Shown here: piece by piece, positions 14,828 to 21,900 of the stretch
Numbering within the stretch: the first letter of the stretch is position 1
How the letters are laid out: each line of letters starts with the position of its first letter
Assembly: GCA_964534315.1 (NCBI GenBank)
Contig: CAZHOV010000081.1
Coordinates: 1-25,121, forward strand
Origin: CAZHOV01 sp964534315
Lineage (GTDB): Bacteria; Bacteroidota; Bacteroidia; Chitinophagales; Saprospiraceae
Direction of reading: 5' to 3'
DNA: 25,121 nt
Translations under genes and position numbers: made by a program
The notes under the pieces: generated by a model
The model's input: the letters and a program-made list of their open reading frames with translations, nothing else
Databases searched by the model: none
Told to the model about the DNA's origin: nothing

Positions 14828-15805
14828 TCAATCCTTTGGCGGGACGATCACGTTCAGCTTCTTTCCGGAAATACTAAAAGTCACCGGCGTAACGCCAAGG
14901 TATTCACCGTCGGCTTCTACAGCAATGGGGTGCTTCCCCAGGCTCTCCACACTCAATGCTTTACTCTGATAGGTCTGCACCTTGGGGTGCTTGCCAATCG
15001 TGCCATTATAAAGACGGTAGGTATTCATTAAGACGCCCGGTTTGGTGATTTCCCCTATGGTGGTTATGGCAAAGGTTCCGCTATTCGGACGAGCATGAGG
15101 CACAAAAGTCATCCCCCCTCCTGAATATTTTCCGATTCCTACATGTATGGTGTAAAAACGATCGCTGAGCTGTTGACCCGGAAAAATAAGCTGCCCATGC
15201 TGATGCTCATAGGCCAGCAAGCATTTAAAGATCATCGAAAAATACCTAAAAGCATTCTGAGCTCCTCCCTTTTCTTCAACCTTTTTGACAATGAAGGCAT
15301 CATATCCCATTCCGGCAACATTTACAAAGTATCGGGATTGCTCCTGTCCATTTTCAACATAAGTTACCAGACCAACATCCTGCAACTGCACCCTTTCCTC
15401 TTTAATCATTGGTATCCATTTTCTCCAGTTTTTGGGTATTTTATACGTTTTTGACCAGTCGTTTCCAGACCCTACCGGTATCAAACCGTAGCGCACTTCC
15501 TGACTCGGCACAGCAGCCTGCCGAAAAATACCGTTCGTCACCTCATGATTGGTACCATCCCCGCCAATCGCCAGCAATTTGCGATACCCTCCTTCAATGG
15601 CTAGTTGGGCAAGTTCGGTAGCATGACAGCGATGGGTGGTAAACCGCCATTCAAATGAAAACCCCGTTACTTCCAGTAACGAATAAATAGCCCTCCATTC
15701 ACGACCTAACCGTCCATTACCCGCCAGTGGATTAGCAATAACCAACCAATCAGCATTTTCTTTTTTTATTGGAAAACCTTCTTTTATTCTATTACATTTG
15801 TCCAT
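14828..15805 (-). CDS. Diacylglycerol-kinase-family lipid kinase (YegS/DgkB-like)
   Basis: A 325-residue soluble kinase that phosphorylates diacylglycerol or a related lipid at the membrane surface. The DAGK catalytic-domain signatures are present: ANPLAGNGRLG (24-34), the nucleotide-binding AIGGDGTNHEVTNGI (79-93) and GLIPVGSGNDWSKT (107-120). The C-terminal beta-sandwich includes the usual AVEADGEYLG motif near the end. Length agrees with YegS and DgkB relatives (about 300-330). The start at 15805 follows an AT-rich leader with no evident Shine-Dalgarno sequence. It is divergent from the ABC transporter genes. The true lipid substrate cannot be told from sequence. Confidence 0.88.
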   Translation of the reverse strand: MDKCNRIKEGFPIKKENADWLVIANPLAGNGRLGREWRAIYSLLEVTGFSFEWRFTTHRCHATELAQLAIEGGYRKLLAIGGDGTNHEVTNGIFRQAAVPSQEVRYGLIPVGSGNDWSKTYKIPKNWRKWIPMIKEERVQLQDVGLVTYVENGQEQSRYFVNVAGMGYDAFIVKKVEEKGGAQNAFRYFSMIFKCLLAYEHQHGQLIFPGQQLSDRFYTIHVGIGKYSGGGMTFVPHARPNSGTFAITTIGEITKPGVLMNTYRLYNGTIGKHPKVQTYQSKALSVESLGKHPIAVEADGEYLGVTPVTFSISGKKLNVIVPPKD

Positions 15806-16007
15806 CTTTTAAATGGTTGATATTATTAACAGATTTTTAACAATTGATCGAGTTTTTTTGGCCGCTGATAGGAAAACATTGGCCTTTGCAGCTAGCTCGT
15901 TTAATTTAGGCAAAAAGTTTGAAATTTCGTATTAAATAAGTGTATGGATAGATAGGAGATATCCCGTCTCCGCAACTCAAGATCAATAAAAGTCAAAATT
16001 CTCACCT

Positions 16008-16937
16008 ATGAGTATTTTAAGATTAGAAAATATTGTAAAAGCTTACAACAAACACGTAGCTGTTAACGATGTGACCTTCGATGTCCCTAAAGGGCGCATT
16101 TTCGGTCTCTTGGGCCCCAACGGCGCCGGTAAAACTTCTCTTATCCGGATCATTACGACCATCACCAGGGCTGATTCGGGAACGGTTTATCTGGATGGTG
16201 AAAAGCTGAGTAGCAGACACCCCTCTCAAATCGGGTATATGCCGGAAGAACGAGGGCTCTATCGCAAAATGAAAGTCGGAGAACACCTCATGTACCTCGC
16301 CCAACTCAAAGATCTCAGTAATAAAGAAGCTAAAAATGCCATAAAAGAATGGTTTGAAAAATTTGACATTGAAGATTGGTGGAATAAAAAAGTAGAGGAA
16401 TTGTCTAAAGGTATGCAACAAAAAATACAGTTCATCTCTACAGTCGTCCACAATCCTAAATTGCTCATTCTCGACGAGCCTTTTTCCGGGCTCGACCCGA
16501 TCAATACCAACCTCATCAAATCTGAAATCGACCGGATGCACCACGAAGGAGTTAGCATCATTCTCTCCACCCACCGCATGGAACAAGTCGAAGAGATCTG
16601 CGAACAAATTGTTCTGATCAATAAAGGAAAAAACATTCTGGAGGGCGGAGTTAAGCCTATCAAAAACCAATTTAAAGAAAATATTTTTCGCGTTGATTTC
16701 TCCGGAACGCTCCCGCAGGAAGAAGTGGAAAAGATCGGGACCATTAAGGACGTCAATAGCAACTATTTTACCATTCAGTTAGACCAGGAAGAGCGCGTCA
16801 CTGACCTACTTAAATTTCTGTTGGAAAAAGATCTGCGTATCAATGCTTTCAATGAGATTCTACCGTCTCTCAACGAGATTTTTATCAAGCAAGTAGAAGA
16901 CAGTAATATGTTTGACGAAGCTCCATTGATTGCCTAA
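16008..16937 (+). CDS. ABC transporter ATP-binding protein (NatA-like, DUF4162 C-terminus)
   Basis: The ATPase subunit of an ABC-2 type exporter, 309 residues. Walker A GLLGPNGAGKTSL (33-45), signature LSKGM (132-136), Walker B LLILDEP (152-158), the D-loop SGLD (160-163) and the switch His189 are all intact. The last ~80 residues match the DUF4162 extension found on NatA-type and related sodium or drug exporters. The permease gene follows after 36 bases on the same strand, so together they form a complete two-gene exporter. NatAB of Bacillus exports sodium; the cargo here is unknown. Upstream is a 202-base spacer shared with the divergent lipid kinase, including a small GGAGA/TCTCC hairpin (15955-15971) in the leader. 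Confidence 0.92.
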   Translation: MSILRLENIVKAYNKHVAVNDVTFDVPKGRIFGLLGPNGAGKTSLIRIITTITRADSGTVYLDGEKLSSRHPSQIGYMPEERGLYRKMKVGEHLMYLAQLKDLSNKEAKNAIKEWFEKFDIEDWWNKKVEELSKGMQQKIQFISTVVHNPKLLILDEPFSGLDPINTNLIKSEIDRMHHEGVSIILSTHRMEQVEEICEQIVLINKGKNILEGGVKPIKNQFKENIFRVDFSGTLPQEEVEKIGTIKDVNSNYFTIQLDQEERVTDLLKFLLEKDLRINAFNEILPSLNEIFIKQVEDSNMFDEAPLIA

Positions 16938-16973
16938 CATCCATTATTCGAATTAAGCAAACTACATCTGACC

Positions 16974-18299
16974 ATGAATAAACTTTGGCTCATTTTCAAA
17001 AGAGAATATCTGACCCGCGTCAAAAAGCGGTCCTTTATATTAACAACCATTCTTACTCCTTTGGCTTTTGCCCTGTTTTTTATCGTCGTCGGCTTTATTT
17101 TCGCCTATGAGAGCGGAGAAAAAAAGCGCATTGTCATCTCCGACGAAGCAGGCGTGCTGGAAAACACCACCATTCCTGCCCAAAGCGACGGCTCCCTTTA
17201 CTTTATCAAAAAATCTGATCCTTTGGAAACCTTAAAAACGGAAGTGTCTGAAGGAAATTATGATGGGATATTGGTTATCCCCGCCATCAAAAATATTCAG
17301 GATACTAAATTGACGGTCTACTACTATTCTGAAGACCAACTCAGCATCGAAACCTCTTCAGCTGTTGAAAACAGGTTGGAAAAAGTGATTAGAGATTATA
17401 AAATCGAAGTATTAGGGCTTGATAAAAAGCAATTGGAAAGCCTGGATACACGGGTCACTATTGACCCCAAGCCCTTGAGCGAAGAAGGCGAGGATGTCAG
17501 TTCGATGGCCGGGATCATTGCAGCAGCTATCGGTAGTATTATGGGGATCATTATGTATATGACGGTTTTTATCTATGGGATGATGGTCATGCGATCGGTC
17601 ATGGAAGAAAAGACTAACCGAATCGTAGAAGTGATGATCTCTTCGGTTCGCCCATTTCAGTTGATGCTCGGCAAAATCCTGGGTGTCGGAGCAGTCGGAC
17701 TCACTCAAATAGCCATTTGGGCAATCCTTATCCCCCTAGTCTATTTTCTGGTATTTCTGATCTTTGGTTTTGATCCTAATCAAATGAATACCGCTACTAC
17801 TAGCGGGGTAGAAATAGACCCGGAAAATGCAGAATACATGGTAGCGCAGATTATGGCGGAGCTAAGTGCGCAAAACTGGTGGGCTATTTTTCCACTTTTC
17901 GTTTTCTACTTCCTCGGCGGGTATATTCTGTACGCCTCTATGTTTGCCGCAGTAGGCTCCGCAATGGGCGATGACCTGGGAGAAAGCCAGTCGTTGACCC
18001 TCCCTATTACCATACCAGTCATTATTGCTTTTTACATTATGTTTGTCGCGGTACGTTCGCCAGACAGCAGCCTGGCGGTATGGTCCTCTATTTTTCCATT
18101 GTTTTCCCCTATAGTCATGCCTGCCCGTCTGGCCTTTTCGCCCCCTGCCTGGCAGGTGTTGTTATCGGTAGCAACGTTGATCGCCGGCTCTCTCTTTTTT
18201 ACCTGGCTCTCCGCCCGCATCTACAGAGTCGGTATCTTGATGTACGGTAAAAAGGTCACTTTTAAAGAGCTCGGAAAATGGATGTTTTATAAGGATTAG
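16974..18299 (+). CDS. ABC-2 type transporter permease (NatB-like)
   Basis: The membrane partner of the preceding ATPase, 441 residues. The layout is that of NatB and other ABC-2 permeases: one N-terminal membrane helix (about 23-45), a large extracytoplasmic domain (about 46-175), then five further hydrophobic segments from about 178 to 415. The conserved cytoplasmic loop VMEEKTNRIVEVMISSVRP (about 210-228) is the family signature that contacts the ATPase. The C-terminus ends in a short basic tail. No Shine-Dalgarno sequence is evident before the ATG at 16974. A weak hairpin follows the gene. Transported substrate unknown. Confidence 0.9.
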   Translation: MNKLWLIFKREYLTRVKKRSFILTTILTPLAFALFFIVVGFIFAYESGEKKRIVISDEAGVLENTTIPAQSDGSLYFIKKSDPLETLKTEVSEGNYDGILVIPAIKNIQDTKLTVYYYSEDQLSIETSSAVENRLEKVIRDYKIEVLGLDKKQLESLDTRVTIDPKPLSEEGEDVSSMAGIIAAAIGSIMGIIMYMTVFIYGMMVMRSVMEEKTNRIVEVMISSVRPFQLMLGKILGVGAVGLTQIAIWAILIPLVYFLVFLIFGFDPNQMNTATTSGVEIDPENAEYMVAQIMAELSAQNWWAIFPLFVFYFLGGYILYASMFAAVGSAMGDDLGESQSLTLPITIPVIIAFYIMFVAVRSPDSSLAVWSSIFPLFSPIVMPARLAFSPPAWQVLLSVATLIAGSLFFTWLSARIYRVGILMYGKKVTFKELGKWMFYKD

Positions 18300-18329
18300 G
18301 GCAATGGGTAATTAGTAATGAACTATTCC

Positions 18330-18353
18330 GCAAAACTATGAAAAGTTTTTTGC
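18330..18353 (+). terminator. Weak hairpin after the ABC transporter genes
   Basis: GCAAAACT (18330-18337) can pair with AGTTTTTTGC (18344-18353), with two unpaired T residues, around a six-base loop. It lies 30 bases beyond the permease stop, and its right arm is T-rich. The stem is weak, so it is offered only as a possible terminator between two convergent genes. Confidence 0.25.
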
Positions 18354-18376
18354 TCCTGTTGTCTGGTCTTCCGGTC

Positions 18377-19579
18377 TTACTGTCCTTTCATCTGAATATC
18401 CAACGAAAGGTCTTTTGCTGTTTTGGCCATGAGGAGATTGATCAGGTCCTGGCTGCCCCCGCCGGTGCCCGACTGGCCGCCTCCCATTTGAATTTGCGGT
18501 ACCCATGAGCCCTGGTACTTTTCGATTGCTTCGGCATAGCGTTTATTGACTTGAATCCAGGCCTGTAGTTTTTCATCTAAGGCACCGTCTGCTTGCATAA
18601 TCAAGCGTTTTTTCTCTGCCTCTCCTTGTCCTTCGAGAATGAGACGTTGCCGGGTAAACTCGGCCGCTTCTTTTTCAATCATGGCTACTTCCCGGTCTTT
18701 TTCAGCCCGGATAGTTGCTTCAATTTTTGAAGCCTCTTCGCGGGCGCGGGTTTCAGCAATGATCTTTTCTCCTTCTGCTTTAGCTGTGAGCGCTTCCTGT
18801 TGAGCAGTAATGAGCTTCTGCTTAGAAATGGACTCTTGTGTGCTGGCTTCGATCTTTTGCTCTAGTTTTAGGTCGACCTGCTCCTCATAATCGATCTGGC
18901 CGATGCTGGCGTAAGCAACGTCAATATTAAATTGCTGCACGTCCGATTTGTTTCTAATAATATTACCTTCCTCATCACGGCGGGGATAGCGCATAGTAAA
19001 CTTTTCTGCTTCTTTGGTAAGCGTATCGATTACATATTCCGTCTTCATTTCCAGTACGAATTGACCATTTTCCAGTTGATCCTGAAAATCTTCAGAAAGT
19101 TTGGACATCCCCCCGCTGTAGTGAGTTTCTGATTCCATCAATTGAGCAGAATATCTGAGGCATTCGTCTGTGTAGGTGGTTAGGGTCGTTTCGGCCAGTT
19201 TCTTAGGAGACCGGTATTCTTTATGAATCCGGATCATATCTTCTTCGGCTGTTGGTAAACGCCAGCGGACGGTTGATTTGGCGGTCGCTTTAGTCGCATC
19301 ATTAAAACGCACTTGAATGGGCGGATTTAATGAAGTTACTTCTGATTTTAATTCTTCATCGGTGAAAACCACCGTAATAACATCCGGATAAGAGGTGACT
19401 TTACTAAAGAATCCCGCCCAGTAAATTCCGGGTTCGAAACGGACCCATTCTTTTCCGCTAATGGTTTGTACATGGCTACGGTATCCACTGTTGTTATTTG
19501 CAAAGGGATTGACCATAAAAAATAAAAACAACACGGCAACTGCCAATACTGCCAATAGTACTAATCGTAATCTCTTCAT
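18377..19579 (-). CDS. SPFH/Band 7 (prohibitin-like) membrane protein
   Basis: A 400-residue membrane-anchored scaffold protein. I chose the ATG at 19579, since MKRLRLVLLAVLAVAVLFLF is a clean N-terminal membrane anchor; the in-frame ATG at 19645 would add 22 residues with a second hydrophobic run. The SPFH domain covers about 35-240. It is followed by a long Glu/Ala/Lys/Arg-rich coiled coil (about 235-330; AKAEGEKIIAETRAREEA and DREVAMIEKEAAEFTRQR are typical of the family). A Gly-rich stretch (MGGGQSGTGGGSQD, about 365-378) precedes a short amphipathic end. SPFH proteins form ring oligomers in membrane microdomains and often guard proteases such as FtsH. The gene stands alone here and converges on the ABC operon, so no partner is evident. 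Confidence 0.88.
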   Translation of the reverse strand: MKRLRLVLLAVLAVAVLFLFFMVNPFANNNSGYRSHVQTISGKEWVRFEPGIYWAGFFSKVTSYPDVITVVFTDEELKSEVTSLNPPIQVRFNDATKATAKSTVRWRLPTAEEDMIRIHKEYRSPKKLAETTLTTYTDECLRYSAQLMESETHYSGGMSKLSEDFQDQLENGQFVLEMKTEYVIDTLTKEAEKFTMRYPRRDEEGNIIRNKSDVQQFNIDVAYASIGQIDYEEQVDLKLEQKIEASTQESISKQKLITAQQEALTAKAEGEKIIAETRAREEASKIEATIRAEKDREVAMIEKEAAEFTRQRLILEGQGEAEKKRLIMQADGALDEKLQAWIQVNKRYAEAIEKYQGSWVPQIQMGGGQSGTGGGSQDLINLLMAKTAKDLSLDIQMKGQ

Positions 19580-19640
19580 GATAAAGTTGGTTGTGGGATA
19601 GGAAAAATTAGTCTGCAATAAAAGGTACAGTAAGAAAAAG

Positions 19641-19655
19641 ATCAAATGATTTGAT
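19641..19655. promoter_or_regulatory. Palindrome ATCAAAT-G-ATTTGAT upstream of the SPFH gene
   Basis: Two perfect seven-base arms surround one base. The arms extend imperfectly outward to about 15 bp (A-rich left, T-rich right). It lies 62 bases before the SPFH start and about 150 bases after the stop of the gene at 19804. It could be an operator, or on the minus strand a weak terminator of the upstream gene with T-rich sequence after it. Confidence 0.35.
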
Positions 19656-19803
19656 TTTTCTCACTTTTGATTGCCTTTTAAAAATGATCCTTATCAGCTA
19701 AAATTTCCAGAAAATCCGGTAATTCCGGATGAAAATTCGACGAAGGTAGAGCTGGCTTCAATACCATTTAGGCAAGACTTCCAGATGTTGTTTCTAAATC
19801 TTC

Positions 19804-20307
19804 TTAGGAAGCTTTAGGGTAGGGGTGACTGGAACCGCTTTTGAGCTGCCGTTGCCGGATGCGTTTGGCTCTTACAATGACATCTAGATCATTTCGGAAG
19901 CACATCAAATTTGTATAATCCTTACGAAAGATCTGTTTTCGGTGCGAAATAACAAATCGGGAAATAATTTTTACAAAGGTCATATGATTGGCATAGTCAA
20001 TTAATACAGGGATATTGTATTTTCCAGTATTGGCTAAAAATACCGGCAGAGAATTGCCTGGAAAGTGATTCGTAAAATGATGGGTCATGCGAACTATCTT
20101 TTTGACCATCGCCTGAAGGGTGACAATTGTTGAACGCATCTGATAGGGATAATGCCCTGTTTTTATTACTTGCTCGTTAAAACAATCGTTTAACAGATAT
20201 TCAAACTGGCAAAGGGAGTCATCTGTGATGGTCAATAATTTTTCCAATGCTTCTAATTCATTGTCAGGCAGTAGCTGATGGTTGCAGAATAGGGAATCTC
20301 GGTTCAT
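19804..20307 (-). CDS. Unknown protein, 167 aa
   Basis: A 167-residue, probably cytoplasmic protein with no signal peptide or membrane segment. It looks mostly helical: LPDNELEALEKLLTITDD and QMRSTIVTLQAMVKKIVRMT are amphipathic. It is notable for many His and Phe residues in MTHHFTNHFPG, and for a basic C-terminus with RAKRIRQRQLKSG. I do not recognise it. The gene has its own surroundings: 97 bases separate it from the Cys-tail protein gene upstream and 224 from the SPFH gene downstream, all on the minus strand. The start at 20307 is the only good ATG. That it is a real gene is supported by its length without a competing frame, not by homology. Confidence 0.6.
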   Translation of the reverse strand: MNRDSLFCNHQLLPDNELEALEKLLTITDDSLCQFEYLLNDCFNEQVIKTGHYPYQMRSTIVTLQAMVKKIVRMTHHFTNHFPGNSLPVFLANTGKYNIPVLIDYANHMTFVKIISRFVISHRKQIFRKDYTNLMCFRNDLDVIVRAKRIRQRQLKSGSSHPYPKAS

Positions 20308-20404
20308 TTTCGCGGTATTTATTGTTCTAAATTGGATTTCTTTTTCTTATATATACCGACAATTCTGAAATAGTTACCCCTGATCAAGTAATACGGTAAA
20401 AAAA

Positions 20405-21241
20405 TTAATCACCACAACCTCCACATCCGCTACAACCGCCATCGCCCAGGTCGCCTCCCCAAGAAGATTCAGCTGATTCAATGGCATCGAACTCGCTGCC
20501 AAATTGATCGAAGCCGGAGGAGACCTCATTGCCCACCCAATCGAATACTTCAAATAAAAGGACGTATTCCATCAGTCCCCAGGAATAGCTTTCTTCATAA
20601 TACTGTTCTTCCGTTCCGTCAGCCTCTCTGGTTGGTTGCTGCCTGCGTTTGGCAGGAAGAGACGCCTTAATCTTTTGAAGGTATCGGGCATCCAAATTCG
20701 GTATGAGGATGATCTTCGAGCCCACCTTTTCTAATAACGCCTCCAGTTCTTCTTTTGAAAGTGACTTATCCTGTAGTTTTTGCTCCCATTCCTGAAGTTC
20801 TTGCTCCAGGTTTTTACTGAATTTTTTACCCTGCTCATTCAGTCGGTTCAGCAGAAATAAATTATTAAAAAATCCATCGGAGAAATAGCGGCTGATTCGC
20901 TGAGATTTGCGGAGATAACGGTATTTGTAGCGGCTTTCAGAGCCTACGGTCTGGTACAATAACTTAGAAAATTCCTGCAGGTCCAGCCGGGCTTCCGGGT
21001 AATTGCTGAAAGGCGTCAACAATACCTCTTCATGCGGCTCAGGTGTATAGTTTGTAAATCGTTCGCCTCTGGCCAGTAAGACGACGGGCTCACCCTCTTC
21101 ATTGGTGGATTCGGAAAAAGAAAGGACTCTTTTCAATACCAGGTCAATAAGGGTATTTTTTAACAGCGTCCGCAGGGTGGATTGCCCGGGCTTGAGGAGG
21201 AACAGACATTCTGCTGGTGTCAGATAAGCAGTCGGATTCAT
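20405..21241 (-). CDS. Protein with Gly/Cys-rich C-terminal tail (TIGR04222-like)
   Basis: A 278-residue protein. I chose the ATG at 21241 (MNPTAYLTPAECLFLL); the frame is open further upstream inside the preceding gene, but this start lies four bases past that gene's stop. Residues 1-130 are helical with a conserved-looking YLTPAEC beginning, and 130-200 are charged and probably coiled coil (FSKNLEQELQEWEQKLQDKS). A hydrophobic stretch WGLMEYVLLFEVFDWV is near 221-236. The last 17 residues are GGDLGDGGCSGCGGCGD, with Cys at 270, 273 and 276. A helical body followed by a Gly/Cys-rich end recalls the TIGR04222 group, but I could not confirm that by alignment. The tail could bind a metal or be modified. 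It is coupled to the GRDP-like gene. Confidence 0.7.
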   Translation of the reverse strand: MNPTAYLTPAECLFLLKPGQSTLRTLLKNTLIDLVLKRVLSFSESTNEEGEPVVLLARGERFTNYTPEPHEEVLLTPFSNYPEARLDLQEFSKLLYQTVGSESRYKYRYLRKSQRISRYFSDGFFNNLFLLNRLNEQGKKFSKNLEQELQEWEQKLQDKSLSKEELEALLEKVGSKIILIPNLDARYLQKIKASLPAKRRQQPTREADGTEEQYYEESYSWGLMEYVLLFEVFDWVGNEVSSGFDQFGSEFDAIESAESSWGGDLGDGGCSGCGGCGD

Positions 21242-21245
21242 TTTG

Positions 21246-21746
21246 TTAGCGTTTAAAAGGTGATTTTGGAATAATCCAATAGCGATGTTTATTGACACGC
21301 TGAAAAACAATTTCTTTAAACCGGATCTCCGGCGCAGGCCAGATATCTAGAGGAGGCTGATGGCCGAATATACTAGTGTAAAGATCTAAGGTGTTTTGGT
21401 AAAGGTTGTGGTATTTTTGTTTTTCCTGGCTGCCTCCTTTTGTTGGTCCGTGATGAATATCCTGCCCCAAGGTACGTTTACACCAATCGATCCAGTAGCT
21501 TTGGGTATAGATCAGGTGAAGGTGCCAGGCTTGGTCGACCTGGTCAGAAGGGGTAAGCGGGGTGGGGTGGATGCAGATCAGGAATATAAATCGCTTATAT
21601 TCCTGCACGACTCGCCAGGCGAAATCGGCGGGCCAGCCGTTTTCCCGAGCCAGCCTGTCGGTAAACGAAAACGAGGCGTTGGGATCGTTCAGGTTAAAAT
21701 GGGCGATCTTTTGCCAGAGGTCGGTATGTACTTTAGGAATGTGCAT
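21246..21746 (-). CDS. GRDP-like protein (glycine-rich domain-containing protein family)
   Basis: A 166-residue protein. The central motif VDQAWHLHLIYTQSYW (70-85), a Cys-Lys pair (89-90) and DIHHGPTKGG (96-105) match the VDxxWHxHxL...Y...C...G..I.H pattern of the PF07173 family, first named from plant glycine-rich domain proteins. Several His and the Cys could form a metal site. The bacterial function is not known. I placed the start at the ATG 21746; a TTG one codon upstream is less likely. Its stop is four bases before the start of the Cys-tail protein gene, strong evidence that the two act together. It is divergent from the CHAT gene, with a 154-base spacer between. Confidence 0.72.
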   Translation of the reverse strand: MHIPKVHTDLWQKIAHFNLNDPNASFSFTDRLARENGWPADFAWRVVQEYKRFIFLICIHPTPLTPSDQVDQAWHLHLIYTQSYWIDWCKRTLGQDIHHGPTKGGSQEKQKYHNLYQNTLDLYTSIFGHQPPLDIWPAPEIRFKEIVFQRVNKHRYWIIPKSPFKR

Positions 21747-21900
21747 CAATACCTACAATTTAATGATTAAGTTATAAAGAGGGGGGATTTTTCGAAGAAG
21801 GCGGAGGAAAATCGGTTGAAATGGGGGTGGATTTGTAAAAATCTTGTTATTTTTTGAGCGGAATCTACATTCCATTTTTTCTAACGCTATACTCCAAGAT

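Noticed and set aside
16023..16670. Long minus-strand open frame (215 codons) opposite the ABC ATPase gene
   Set aside because: The plus strand encodes every ATPase motif intact; the antisense frame is a Phe/Asp-rich by-product of that coding sequence.
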